A stretch of 64,000 bases of DNA, from assembly GCF_019703515.2 (NCBI RefSeq), contig NC_059362.1:42337826-42401825 (forward strand), given 5' to 3'. The DNA comes from Myxocyprinus asiaticus. Taxonomy: Eukaryota; Chordata; Actinopteri; Cypriniformes; Catostomidae. Both the position numbers and the translations under genes were made by a program. The notes under the pieces are model-generated. The model ran no database searches. It was not told the DNA's origin and saw only the letters and a list, made by a program, of their open reading frames with translations. This document shows positions 11,199 through 22,267 of this stretch, piece by piece (the first letter of the stretch is position 1; the number at the start of each line of letters is the position of its first letter).

Positions 11199-11583
11199 TG
11201 TGGAGTGGGACGTGGTCATGTGTCTGTCGCTGGGGGAGAGAGGAAGTGGTAATAGCCATCACCTGGTGACTAATGATACATAACACCTGTGTCTCGTTAC
11301 AGTGACGATGGAGATGGGCTTGAAAAGGCCGCCAAGAACACCAGTAAGGGGGAGAGAGTCCCAGTCACACAGACCTGCCAGATCGTGAAGCTAAAGGCTG
11401 CAAAGCAGTTAACCTTAATTATTTATGAGTTTATGTTGTCTCTTATGACTAAAGCTAAAGTAGATACCTTGTTGTGAAGCTGAAAAGCCGAAGACTGTTT
11501 GTTAGACTGGGAAAAACCATTAAAGCTTGATTCACCTGGACTGCCACCCCGCTTCCCGCTTCCTTATTGTTGAATCTTCTACA
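11199..11583 (+). repeat. 3' LTR of the gypsy/Gmr1-like element
   Basis: The 385-bp segment starts TGTGGAG and ends TCTTCTACA (TG...CA). It is homologous along its whole length to the LTR at 18633-19034, which is followed by a primer-binding site, fixing the LTR ends. It contains an ATTAAA polyadenylation-like signal near 11519. The other LTR has about 17 extra bases, mainly a partial duplication around GTGAAGCTGAA. Confidence 0.85.
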
Positions 11584-11949
11584 ACATAATATACACAGTC
11601 TTGTAGCTTTGCCTTTTTGTCTGATTTTTAAATACTTTTTTGCTTCAAATTAAAGTTTGTAACATTGTGATGTACCTTGGAGCTGGTTGGTTTGGTTCGT
11701 GGCTTACAACTCTTTTATTAAGGATTTTATAAAATCCCTATGGAAAAAAAAAATAATAGGAAAAATACTTCTGGATCCAACACTGCTGGAAAAGTGAGCG
11801 AGCACTGTTGCGCACTATAGGTTGCATAAGGACCACACTTTATGCTGATAGTCAGAAGTCTGCTTACACTTGACTAGTTCTTTCATAACCAGTTATATTC
11901 CAGTTTTCTGGTGCTCACTGATATTAATAACTTTATATACACACACACA
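11584..11949. other. Unassigned AT-rich DNA with a short (AC)n
   Basis: No gene or repeat recognised between the LTR and the next transposon apart from TATACACACACACACAC at 11936-11950. Confidence 0.4.
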
Positions 11950-12718
11950 CATTCACAGACCACTTTATTAGGAACACCTGTACACCTACTTATTCATGCG
12001 ATTATCTAATCAGCCAATTGTGTGGCAGCATTGCAATGCATAAAATCATGCAGATACAGGTCAGGAGCTTCACTTAAAGTTCACATCAACCATCAGAATG
12101 GGATAAAAATGTGATCTCAGTGATTTCGACCTTGGCATGATTTTTGGTACCAGATGGGCTGGTTTGAGTATTTCTGTAACTGCTGATCTCCTGGGATTTT
12201 CACACACAACAGTCTCTATAGTTTACTCAGAATCATGCCAAAAACAAAAAACATCCAGTGAGAGGCAGTTCTGTGGACAGAAATGCCTTGTTGGTGAGAG
12301 AGGTCAATGGAGAATGGCCAGACTGGTTCGAGCTGACAGGAAGGCTACGGTAACTCAGATAACCACTCTGTACAATTGTAATGAGCAGAATAGCATCTCA
12401 GAATGCACAACATGTCGAACCTTGAGGTGGATGGGCAACAACAGCAGAAGACCATGTTGGGCTCCACTTCTGTCAGCTAAGAACAGAAAACTGAGGCTGC
12501 AATGGGCCTACCATCTGTGTACCTCAGCAGAAATCAAGATTCATCAGACCAGGCTATGTTTTTCCAATTTTTAACGGTCCAGTTTTTTGTGAGCCTGTGC
12601 CCACTGCAGCCTCAGCTTTCTGTTTTATACATTGCACTGCTGCCTCACGATTGGCTGATTAAATAATCGTATGAATAAGTAGGTGTACATGTGTTCCTGA
12701 TAAAACAGTCAGTGAGTG
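11950..12718 (+). mobile_element. Fold-back derivative of a Tc1-like transposon
   Basis: The left arm (11950-12508) is the normal 5' end of a common fish Tc1 family: CACTTTATTAGGAACACCTG then the N-terminal transposase frame. The right arm (12509-12718) is the reverse complement of the same family's 5' end and mid-gene. Read backwards from 12718 it gives CACTCACTGACTG, GGAACACATGTACACC, then CTGAGGCTGCAGTGGGCACA and TGGTCTGATGAATCTTG. Both termini therefore derive from the same (5') side. A TA follows at 12719-12720; the left TA is blurred by a CA repeat. Residues 12137-12508 encode helix-turn-helix peptides (LSISVTADLLGFSHTTVS, ERGQWRMARLVRADRKATVT). Confidence 0.8.
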
Positions 12719-12720
12719 TA

Positions 12721-14620
12721 TGTATTTAAAAAAAAAAGGTAGAATCCATTCCTCAAGTATTGTGTAGTTGCTTAGTTTGCACCAGTCTGACTCTGACCTC
12801 AATGAGATCATAATGAAATTGTTGCTTTTCTTGGGGTGAGTCGTTCTTGCGTCACTCGAATACTTTCATCAGCATTTTAGTTGATGAGAACTGTCATTAC
12901 ACTTATGTTTTCATTATGAAACTTAAATTCACTTAACATCACAGTTTGAGTCAGAATACTGTGTTGTGTGTTTAACTTTTATCTAACTTATTTAAGCTGG
13001 TGTATATTTATAATTTTCAATTATCCCAGCTGTACCCTAAAGGCAGTTCGGGTTTTTCTCTTAAATAATCTCCACATGTTCCATCTCGCTTCACATGCCT
13101 CAAATGTTTTTTTTTTACAAGATGTCAAATGCACAATGCTTGTTGCATTGCTGCAAATAACCATCCAAGACTTTTTTGCTTACATGACCGAATCTCTTTC
13201 ACACTGTCTGTTTGCATCTATATGATAAACTCTCTTTGTTTCATCATTAGGCATAACAGCCGCCACACAGCCATTAGGGATTCCTGTTTGGACGTGTGAT
13301 ATAGGTCACCAGCAAAGCTGTGTGGAGCATCAGCCACTCAGTATGGTTTGGTACATGTCGTTTTGTCCATGACCCACTTACAGATCGAAGGAACACAGTG
13401 TTCCCCGATCGCTGCAGTTGCTATGGTAACATGGCGGGAGAGACGCAGGCCGTGGACATCATTTATACTGCCTGGCAAGGATGTGAGTGAGCAAAGAGTG
13501 ACAGAGAAATAGAGATAGGCAAACACACAGTAATCAATAAATCTACATGAGAGTTAATTCTTGAAATCCCACCAGGGGAATCCAAAACTCTCATTCATGA
13601 AAATAAGAGAGGGAAAACCACAGTTGCACATTTCAATTTGTGTTTCAAAAACAACCCAACAGAGACTAACAGTGCAGAGAACTAACTGTGCAGTTGTACA
13701 TATAAATCAAGGCTTTCCCACTGATTTGAATGGAGTAAATCAGTTGGGACAAGAGACAATTGGAAGGTTAGGAATGATTACCATATCCGTGTACCACTTT
13801 ATTTACAGGTATTTACTTCAACATGTGCCATGGTTCTACCATGAAGCATGTTCAACTTTGGTACTTCAAATGTGTTTGTGAACTGTCTGTGTTTTGGCAC
13901 TATTTGTTTACAAGCTGCTTACGCCAGTGTTGAACTTAAAAAAGCCTACTTCATCGCTGGCAAATGATAGTACCCATTTGCAAGTTTGGTTTCATTTGAT
14001 TGTTTTTTAAGTAAATATTTCACTTCCTCCAACTTTATGTTTTACATTGTGAGAAACTGCTCCAAACGAGTCAGTGAGCTGTCCGAATCTCAGACAGAAT
14101 CGATTCAGACTATTAACCATTTGGATGGTTCATTGAAAAGTGTCGTTTATGAATTGGGCATGGCTAGTTCTGATTCCAAATAGGCAATGGAAAATACGGG
14201 ACAGACGACTTGATTTGCTGAAATATTGCCTGAGAAAAAAGTGTACCAGTGTTGTACCATGTTAAAACGTAATCTATTAATCATAATCCTCGAAACTGGT
14301 GAGTGAATTGAAGGCCTTACCTGCCATGGTTGATTTTTCATCTGCGGTTGGCAGGTGTTCATTTTAAATGGCTGTCTAGAAGGTAGTACCACCGCAGCCT
14401 AAGTTTCGTGACTAAGTCTTGCATCCCCATTTCAGCAATTTCTGATTGTGGGTTGAAATCAAATGTACAGTTTCATTCTGTATGTGTTCACGCACCAAGA
14501 AAAAACAATATAAAGGGGACTTTCCATTATACAGTATTTTGCTGTTTTATCATTTTAAATATTTAGAATCATTATTTAAGTGTTTTACTTAATGTAATCA
14601 AGCCCAGTTTTATGCTTATT
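12721..14620. other. Unassigned DNA
   Basis: No coding exon, RNA or known repeat recognised. Several 60-106 codon open frames (for example 13561-13881) have no recognisable motifs or codon pattern. Confidence 0.5.
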
Positions 14621-14623
14621 AAA

Positions 14624-14693
14624 TTAAGGCTTTGGACTTAAGATCCAATGGATATATGTGGGTTTAATACCCACTCCTGGTAAGATGCCAACC
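14624..14693 (+). repeat. tRNA-Leu-like SINE head fragment
   Basis: TTAAGGCTTTGGACTTAAGA, then GTGGGTTTAATACCCACTCC and TGGTA, follow the anticodon arm to acceptor end of a tRNA-Leu-like sequence, with a degraded B box. The 5' part of the cloverleaf is lost, so it cannot be a functional tRNA. A similar shorter remnant (GTTTGAATCCCACTTCTGGT) is at 15876-15897. Confidence 0.4.
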
Positions 14694-14929
14694 TTTAAAT
14701 AATCTTAAGAATTTAAATAAGAATGCATTCTATGATCTCAAATATGCTGTTACCATCATGGCACTGGTTGGGTTTGAGATGATTGTGACACAAATATAAA
14801 GAAAAGATAGATGAATCAGTATTCAAAGACAAACTGGTTATCAGGAGTTCCTTTTATTTAAAATCATTCCGTTAGAAAAGACTAATACTCCAAACCACTT
14901 TGCATATCAACACACAGACAAATTCACTT

Positions 14930-15087
14930 TTATTGTATGGAGAAAAAAAAGATGCAATGGAAGTGAATGGTGAAAAGGCTGCCATTCAGTCATATCTCCA
15001 GAGAAGAACGTCATTTGGGTTTGGAACAACACGAGGGTGAGTAAATTGAAGACATAATGTTAAATTTTGTGTGAACTGTCCCTTTAA
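14930..15087 (-). repeat. K-family palindromic element, fragment
   Basis: It ends GTGTGAACTGTCCCTTTAA, the inverse of the K-family terminus TTAAAGGNATAGTTCACCC, and carries the interior motif GCAATGGAAGTGAATGG. Only one end survives. See 43673-44296 for a complete copy. Confidence 0.55.
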
Positions 15088-15930
15088 TGTCTCAACTTAA
15101 TTAAAAAGCATACAAAAAACAAAGCATATGTAATGGTTATTATTCATTGTGTCAGCGAATTTAAAGAGTCTTTATGGATTTCAAAGTATACTGACATTGA
15201 GTCACTGTTCATTCTTCTGAATACATGTGATCACTCCTGGGCTCAGATCAGGTGAACTGCTTACCTCGCATTCTCTCTGGAAAGGAAGTCTGGTCCCCTC
15301 CGGAGTACAGATCAGCTACATTGCACCTGTTGTTTATGCTGAGAAATCAACTTTAGGGCTGATTAGAACAGTGATTACTTTCTGATAGGGCGGACCATTG
15401 GGTTTGCTGGGACCGGTTCCACTGCAGCTCGTTAGAAAGAGGCTGGTGAAGTCTTACTAAGCAGAACGTGTAGGGGTTTGGCCTGCAAACTGCAACCAAC
15501 AGCAGAAAAAGAAGAGAGAGTAGAATGTGCTATTTTTGATACTGTTTGGTGGTCTCATCATTGTTCTGAAATCTTCTCAGACTCCTCTTTTGCTGTCTTT
15601 GCTTTGCTTCTGAAAGTCTTTAATCCAGTCCAGTGGAAGAGCTTTAATTTCTTTAAAAGGGCAATATTCTACAGTTTTTATTTTCCCTGAAGTCCACTTA
15701 TAATTTTGCACCAAAAACTGTTGTAATTTATTCTTGGATGACAATTTTTCAGCCTTAAGGCTCTTTCACATGACTCATATTCAACGTTATTAATGCATTC
15801 AACTCTATGGATGTGTAGGTGGAGATATACATTATATAAAGTATATATAGGCATATATACTTTAGACAAATGTCTGTGTTTGAATCCCACTTCTGGTATA
15901 AGGGCGAATATGTGAAATAAGGTTGTCTGA
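15088..15930. other. Unassigned DNA
   Basis: No gene recognised. The 70-codon frame at 15478-15690 has no known motif. Confidence 0.4.
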
Positions 15931-16336
15931 TGTAGACCGATATATCGGTTTTACCGATAAATCGGTGCCGATAGTTGCTTTTTGGAACTATCGGTTATTG
16001 GAAAATAAAAGTCAATCATTTTTTTCTCATTTCTTCATTTCAAAATAAGAGTCCCCTGTGTGTTGAGCTTGTTCATACTTAAAAGTCCTGCTTTATGTAC
16101 CAAATAATTATTTCTGTTTTTTTGTTCATTTTGGTTGAACAAAAAACTAAATCTGGGATTTTATTCATTTTGGACTCTTTGTCTTTGCCACCATAGTAAA
16201 GAAAGAATAAGAATTTTTTTTTTTTGACATTGTATAAATCGATTTTAAAAACTAATCGGCCAATTATTCGGTTATCGGCCTTTCCCACCACCTTAGTTAT
16301 CAGTATCAGCAAAATCCACTATCAGTCGACCTCTAG
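15931..16336. repeat. Dispersed repeat R2, copy a
   Basis: Starts TAGACCGATATATCGGTTTT and ends CTATCAGTCGACCTCTAG, forming imperfect inverted ends. The interior contains CCGATAGTTG and, near the right end, ATAAATCGATTTTAAAAACT and CGGTTATCGGCCTTTCCCAC. The same ends and interior blocks recur at 53916-54295. Probably a non-autonomous DNA transposon; family not named. Confidence 0.65.
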
Positions 16337-16847
16337 TCTGAGGTGATAAAAATTAGGAATCCTGAAATATTAGAATCCTATAAAAATCTAGTTTAAGACA
16401 CATGTGTCAGGTTTGTAGAAATGCAATCAGTGTCCATGTTGGTTTCACATATTTAAAAAGCATTTTATAACATTTTCTGAAAAAAATAAAAAAATATTTT
16501 TTGTTTTTTAAAATTAATGACTAAAATATAATGTGGTGTAACAATCAATTAATACGTATTAAAATACTTTACTTGCACCATGAGGGTAACACATGTGACA
16601 CTAAAATATTGCAATAAACAAACTAAACACCATAAAATGTAACTTAAAAAAAACAATGTACATATCAAAAATAAGATTAAACATAAATATTTAAATAAAA
16701 TAATAATCAAATGACTTCTGGGAATGAACAATTATTGTTTTTCACCATAATTTAATTACTTGTTTACCGAAACTGTTCTGTCTTGTCTATTTAAATATAA
16801 TATAAAATATATATATTATATATAAATATATTTTGACCAGGATCTGA

Positions 16848-17312
16848 AATTAACAGCAGATGCCCTAACCCCACCCCCACCCTAATCCTAACGGTATGGA
16901 GACTGTAAGGCCGAGTTCCCTGCCAGGAACAAAATGAGGCACCTTTCTCCCATCACGAAATTAACAGGGGCTTAGGGCTAAAATGCCACCAAAAGTGACA
17001 GAAATACCCCCGAAATTCCAAAAGTGGGGGCATAAAAATGGCCTCACAATGAGTTCTGTGTTTTATTTGTAACATCTGATATATTTCTTTATATTCTATT
17101 CTAGGCCTAGGTATACATATTGCATGGAACATAAATAATTAGATTAATTAGAATTGTTAATAAACTGATTACATTTAAGTATTTGACATTATTGTATTTT
17201 GAGATTAGAAAACATATGACCAACATATGACATCAAGGTAAAAATGCTCCTGAAAATTAATTCCAGGGGGGCAAATATTGCCCCTTTAGGGAAAAGTTAA
17301 TTTCTGACAACT
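16848..17312. repeat. Possible inverted-repeat element
   Basis: GATCTGAAATTAACAG at the left and GTTAATTTCTGACAAC at the right form a short imperfect inverted pair. They enclose GC-richer sequence (CCCCACCCCCACCC, GGGGGCATAAAAATGG, CAGGGGGGCAAATATTGCCC) unlike the AT-rich flanks. No target duplication was identified. Confidence 0.35.
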
Positions 17313-18170
17313 GTAAGGTAAAAACATTATTACTATATATTTAATCATTTTTAGTATTTTTTTAAAAAAAATTTAAAATTAAAAACTTCCAGTTTACCAA
17401 CATTTGTTTATTGTAACATTTTTACATTCTTTTTTATTAAAATGACGAATATTTTTAACTGACTATACTATGTTTGGTCAAACTTTGATGTCCAAGGTAA
17501 AACCAGTGAAGAACAACTCTTTATTTTAAAAAGAGCAAGGAAAACCCTATTTTCCATGATATAACCCTTTTAGCTAAGAATAAATGTTTTATCCACAGTT
17601 AGAGGGTGTAAGGTGGGCTGTGCAAAAACTGTATGTCATCCTCAAAATAGCCATAAATGAAAGCCAAGGCTGTAATCAAAAGCTCTTGCTAATTAATGAA
17701 ACATGAAGAAAAAAGACCCCAAGCATTATGTGACCTGAAATCTCCTCCGCCTATACACACTATCCTTGGAAACACCAACTAGGAGCAGCATGACACTTTT
17801 CTTGGGTTTAGACTGGAGGGCATCCTTGGATAGCGCACACGCACACACACACTGCTGGGTGAGTCACCTCCGCACCCATCCAGTCGGGCTTCTAGGGATG
17901 AGTCATCCTCATTAATGTTTGGCTATCCGGGAACATCCACGCAGTCATAGAAACACACATGCACACTCCAAGGCGGGATTCCCCTCTCTGTATGCCTAAA
18001 AGAACCTGCCAGTCATGCAGTGTAACGGATGGCATCCAGCTACATTGACATTTTAGGTAGTTTATCTGCACGATGAGTCATCCGCTATATGGGCTGGTCA
18101 GATGCGCATCATAAAGATGCTCAACCTTTATTGCACGGCAAAGATGATACTAAAAGAACTGTGCAATATT
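17313..18170. other. Unassigned DNA
   Basis: AT-rich on the left, more balanced after 17700. No coding or RNA feature seen. Short CACACACACAC run near 17840. Confidence 0.4.
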
Positions 18171-18480
18171 AAAGGCATAGTTAACCCTAAAAATATGACC
18201 TTCTTTCTTCCGTGGTACACAAATGAAAATCGTTTTCTATGCTGTCTTTCATACAATTACAAAAGAACTGGGACATAAGCTTTCAAGCTTCAACAAGGAC
18301 ACAAAAACACCAGAAACATATCATAAAAGTGGTTTATACAACCTGTGCACTACATTACAAGTCATACGATAGCTTTGTGTTAAAAAAAAGTTGTTGTTCC
18401 AGAATATAGGGCATCGAATGGACTATTTATGAAGCTTTTATTGTTCTTTTGCATCCTTTTTGAAGCTTGAAAGCTTTGAA
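18171..18480 (+). repeat. K-family palindromic element, diverged fragment
   Basis: Starts TTAAAGGCATAGTTAACCCT like the K-family terminus and carries CTTTCTTCCGTGGTACACAA and TGCTGTCTTTCATAC. The right end is not clear. Confidence 0.45.
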
Positions 18481-18632
18481 ACCCCCATTCCTTGTTTACT
18501 ATTAAGGTCTGCAACTGAGCTCGACCAGGTTTGAGCCAATTTTTCAAGTAGGCCTACAACTTTGGGTTAGGGTTAGGTTTAGAATTAAATAATTAATTAT
18601 AATTACTATAAATATTTTTTAATGTAATATAT

Positions 18633-19034
18633 TGTGGAGCGGGACGTGGTAATGTGTCTGTCACTAGGGAAAGAGGAAGCGGTAAGGGCCATCACCTGGC
18701 GATTAATGATACATAACACCTGTGTTTCGTTACAGTGATGGCGGAGATGGGCTTGAAAAGGCCACCGAGAACGCCAGTGGGGGAGAGTCCCAGTCACACA
18801 GACCTGCCAGATCGTGAAGCTAAATGCTGCAAAGCTGTTAACCTTGATTATTTGAGTTTATGTTGTCTCTTATGACTAAAGCTAAAGTAGATACCTTATT
18901 GTGAAGCTGAAGAGTAAATGCACTGCTGTGAAGCTGAAAAGCCAAAGACTGTTTGTTAGACTGGGAACCATTAAAGCTTGATTTACCTGGACTGCCACCC
19001 CGCTTCCCGCTTCCTTATTGTTGAATCTTCTACA
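18633..19034 (+). repeat. 5' LTR of the gypsy/Gmr1-like element
   Basis: 402 bp, begins TGTGGAGCGGG, ends GAATCTTCTACA, and is immediately followed by a primer-binding site. It matches the LTR at 11199-11583 throughout except for a short partial duplication around 18901-18930 (GTGAAGCTGAA twice). Confidence 0.85.
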
Positions 19035-19035
19035 C

Positions 19036-19053
19036 TGGTGCCGAAACCCAGGA
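19036..19053 (+). promoter_or_regulatory. tRNA primer-binding site
   Basis: TGGTGCCGAAACCCAGGA begins one base after the LTR end. TGG at this place pairs with the CCA tail of a tRNA, whose 3' end would prime minus-strand synthesis. I have not assigned the tRNA species. Confidence 0.75.
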
Positions 19054-19076
19054 AATAAGGAAGAAGACTGGTCGCC

Positions 19077-19483
19077 ATGGACACCTCACCGCTGGACAAA
19101 GTTATCCGTGCCCTGGCCAGCATCCAGGAGTCCCACAACCAAGCCCTCCTCATGCAAGAACAGCGCCTCCAGGAGCTCCTCCAAGCCCAAGCCGAGGATC
19201 GGCAGGCCTTGCGGAGCTGGTTAGCTCCAGGCGGTTCCTCCACCGTGGCCCCGGAAGTAGTGACAAAGCCACAGCTGTTGCTCCAAAAGATGGGCCCCCA
19301 GGACAAGCCGGAGGCATACCTGAGTTTCTTTGAGCAGTCGGCCACCGCCTCTGGCTGTCCGTGAACCCAATGGGCCCTCCACCTGCTGCCGTTGCTTTCC
19401 GGGGAGGCCCAGCTCACGGCGCAGCAACTACCAGCTGAGGACTGCCTGGACTACGTCAAGCTGAAGATCGCTGTCCTTAGGTA
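19077..19483 (+). pseudogene. Gypsy element gag, N-terminal fragment
   Basis: The ATG at 19077 follows the primer-binding site by 23 bases and opens MDTSPLDKVIRALASIQESH, then a glutamine-rich coiled-coil-like stretch (ALLMQEQRLQELLQAQ). MGPQDKPEAYLSFFEQSATA, typical of the fish gypsy gag capsid start, follows. A TGA at 19362-19364 interrupts GCP-stop-TQWALHLLPLLSGEAQL in the same frame (consistent with CGA to TGA). The frame then runs to DYVKLKIAVLR and stops. Confidence 0.8.
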
Positions 19484-19710
19484 GTTTTTCACACAGCAAA
19501 GTTTCAGTTAGCCAATTTTTTTACTTTTGCTATGGTGTGCTGTAGGGTCGCCGTGCATTGTCAAAACCGCATAGGTTTATTGCTACTATACTATTATGAG
19601 TGTTGTTATGACTATACGTATACTGTTACAAATGTTGCCTATGATGCTTAAATAACATATAGTCTATTGCAAGTACAAATTTACTTGCTTGGAGAAGAAA
19701 TACTAAAGAG

Positions 19711-20155
19711 GGGGCCTGGGTAGCTCAGCAAGTAAAGTAGCTGACTACCACACCTGGAGTCGCAAGTTCGAATCCTGCGCGTGCTGACTCCAGTCAGGCT
19801 TCCTAAGCAACCAATTGGCCCGATTGCTAGGGTGGGTAGAGTCATATTGGGTTAACCTTCTCGTGGTCGATATAATGTGGTTCTCGCTCTCGGTGGGGTG
19901 TGTGGTGAGTTGTGCGTGGATGCCGCGGAGAATAGTGTGAGCCTCCACACGCGCTAGGTCTCTGCGGTAACACGCTCAACAAGCCACGTGATAAGATGCG
20001 CGGACTGATGTCTCAGACGCGGAGGCAACTGAGATTCATCCTCCATCACCCAGATTGAGGCGAGTCACTATGCCACCACGAGGACTTGGAGCGCATTGGG
20101 AATTGGGCATGCCAAATTGGGGAGAAAAGGGGAGAAAAAATAAATAAAAAAATCA
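19711..20155 (+). repeat. tRNA-derived SINE of cyprinid type
   Basis: The head has RNA polymerase III promoter boxes: TAGCTCAGCAAGTAAAG (A box, from 19721) and GTTCGAATCC (B box, 19766-19775). The body contains CCAATTGGCCCGATTGCTAG, GATAAGATGCGCGGACTGA and CCACCACGAGGACTTGGAGC, and the tail is A-rich. Direct repeats TAAAGAG at 19704-19710 and 20156-20162 flank it, the expected product of LINE-assisted insertion. Related SINEs are abundant in carp-like fishes, which supports the host assignment. Confidence 0.85.
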
Positions 20156-20289
20156 TAAAGAGAGTGAACAGGTTCAGGTCAGATTTCAGGCTTAAAATTT
20201 GACCTGTAGGGCAGGTCACACAGTCTTGGGTATGGGCCAGGTTCGGGCTTCAACTTAATGCCCATTCATCCAGACCTCTAGTTCACTAT

Positions 20290-20388
20290 AACTGCATGGA
20301 AAAAGAGTATGAAGAACAGTTTTCATACAGATTTGGAAGCAGTATATGGTGACGGAATTGTCCTTTTTGGGTGAACTCTCCCTTTAAG
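20290..20388 (-). repeat. K-family palindromic element, fragment
   Basis: Ends TTTTTGGGTGAACTCTCCCTTTAA, the inverse of the K-family terminus, after motifs CATACAGATTTGGAA and GGTGACGGAATTG. One end only. Confidence 0.5.
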
Positions 20389-22259
20389 AATAATTAATGC
20401 AAGGTTAATGCAATTCTGCTCATTTTTATTTATAGCTCAAGATTTGTACTGCATCCTTGTCACAGTGTAATACCATCTGCAATATTAGCTGTAATGTTCA
20501 CACATGACCAATGCATATATCATCAGAGCAGTCGATACAAGCCTAAGAGGCTTTTAGATGTCGAGAAACGGCCGTCTAAAAGCTGGCAGTTGTGTGTATG
20601 AAATTAAACTAGCACAAATGTGCTGTATGCCCAGTTAAACGTTGATTTACGCAGCTCTGTTGTCTAACAAAACAATCTGTTCTTTCGCATCATCAGGGAT
20701 ATAGACTTCACCATAACAACCATGACAACATGTGCTCATCACCACGGCAACCGTGAACGTGAACTCGTTGAGCTGCAGACAGCGCACTCGCCTAATGAGG
20801 GATACAGAGTGTTCCGTCTTCACTCGTGGAAGCAGCACATGGCACAAATCAGTCCAGAATTGTACCTGTTGTTGAATACTGTCAAACACGACACTATGTC
20901 ACTTCTCAATTCAATGTACATTAGACTGATTGCACCACAGTAGTGGGTCTGTTTTGCTAGCCAGATTACCTGTTTTCTTTGTATTTTCAGTGTTTGTTAT
21001 TGCATTTGTCCAGACACATAAAAATAGAAACAAAAACTGTTGAAAGTAAGACCATAAACATACTTTAAACAAGAGCACAGATGCGAGCATTTGGCCAGCA
21101 TATTGCCAACGCGCGGTCCGGTTGAACATTATTTTAACATTTGTTCTTGCGTTAATGTGGCGGTAACAAACTTCAGTACTCAAGGGGGCAATGGAGTTAC
21201 CTTCAAATGTCTGTACCATTAAACTGTATGTGTTATTATTCAGGTAAGTTGCAATAAAATATTGTAACCTTACTTGTTCAGCAATATTCTCTTCAAACTG
21301 TTATTTTGCCATGACAGTATTTGGCTTAAAATAGAAAACTCACCATAGAAGCAGACAGTTCAGACTAATGCTATAGCGCCCATTGCAGCAAAGCATACAC
21401 ATACTTGCGTTGCTTATAAATTGCTGTCAGTAAAATTTTGCAACAACGCACACAATCGAGTTTGCATAGCTAGAACCAGCAGTGTTCATGTACTTGCGTA
21501 TAGCATGTTTCAGCCTTCATAATTCTGTGTCAAACCTATGCCATAGCCTGACACGCGTATCTCCAACATTTTAACTACGCGTCACATCTACGCTGACCAC
21601 AATAGCTGTGATTGGTCCTTTATAAACCAGAGATCCTCTCTCAGGATGATAAAGATATCTAAGGTAGCGTCACATTTTCTCCAAGATTATTTTAAGATCT
21701 ATGCATCAGATCACTTTTTATTTGGGCTTGTTTTGATCGGGAGCATCTGCTGTTTACAACTTTGACAATTCAGTCCGGACTGAGATCTAAACCTTTGTGC
21801 TAGTTATATGATACCTGGCTAAGTGATTGTGCAAGCATACGTTTATACGTGCACGGAGTGTGAGCAGCGTTCCACGCTTATTGCCTAGTGCTGAAAGCGC
21901 TTTTATTCTTGCTCTCCGCGCATTGCACCGCATAAAGACTGATTAACTGTACGTAGCTGCAGGCGTGGTTACTTTTTAAAAACAGTAGCTGAGACACCAC
22001 TAAAGATACTGGGATCTTTCACTTAAACACTCTGCAGAAAACAAAAATGAAGCAAAGTGAAAATTTGTGTGATTCAGACAGTTCAGCTATGCCAGGGTTT
22101 GTGTCAGGACAAGTTAACATGCCACCTTTAGACTATAACGTTTTTCAGTGTAAATTTATCTTAATTAATCAGCATGTTAGGAGCCTTTAATAATAAACAA
22201 ACAGATTTTTGTTCTAATTTTGTGAAAATTTATAACAGATGTCATGATGGCATGGGTGG
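20389..22259. other. Unassigned DNA
   Basis: No gene recognised. The longest open frame (20911-21219, minus, 102 codons) has no recognisable motif. No clear repeat ends found. Confidence 0.5.
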
Positions 22260-22267
22260 CCAGGAAA

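Larger units (their letters stand above)
8045..11583 (+). mobile_element. Ty3/gypsy retrotransposon of Gmr1-like domain order, 5' truncated
   Basis: Domains in order are retropepsin (about 8155-8405), integrase (8741-9551), reverse transcriptase (about 9928-10700), RNase H (to about 11055), a purine-rich tract (11135-11150 and CAGGTGGTGGGG just before the LTR) and a 3' LTR (11199-11583). Gag and the 5' LTR are missing. Integrase before reverse transcriptase is the order of Ty1/copia, but the RT and RNase H are clearly gypsy-type. This combination is known from Gmr1-like elements of fish and other deuterostomes. The reading frame changes several times and the copy is dead. Confidence 0.85.
18633..19483 (+). 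mobile_element. 5' half of a second gypsy/Gmr1-like element
   Basis: Complete 5' LTR (18633-19034), primer-binding site and the first part of gag, after which the element stops near 19483. It supplies the part missing from the copy at 8045-11583, but it lies to the right in the same orientation and its LTR differs in sequence. The two are separate truncated copies and not one rearranged element. Confidence 0.8.

Noticed and set aside
14624..14693. Functional tRNA-Leu gene
   Set aside because: The 5' half of the cloverleaf is missing and the B box is degraded; better read as a SINE remnant.
8045..19483. A single gypsy element split by an inversion
   Set aside because: Both halves are in the same orientation but in reversed order and their LTRs differ by a duplication, so they are separate copies.
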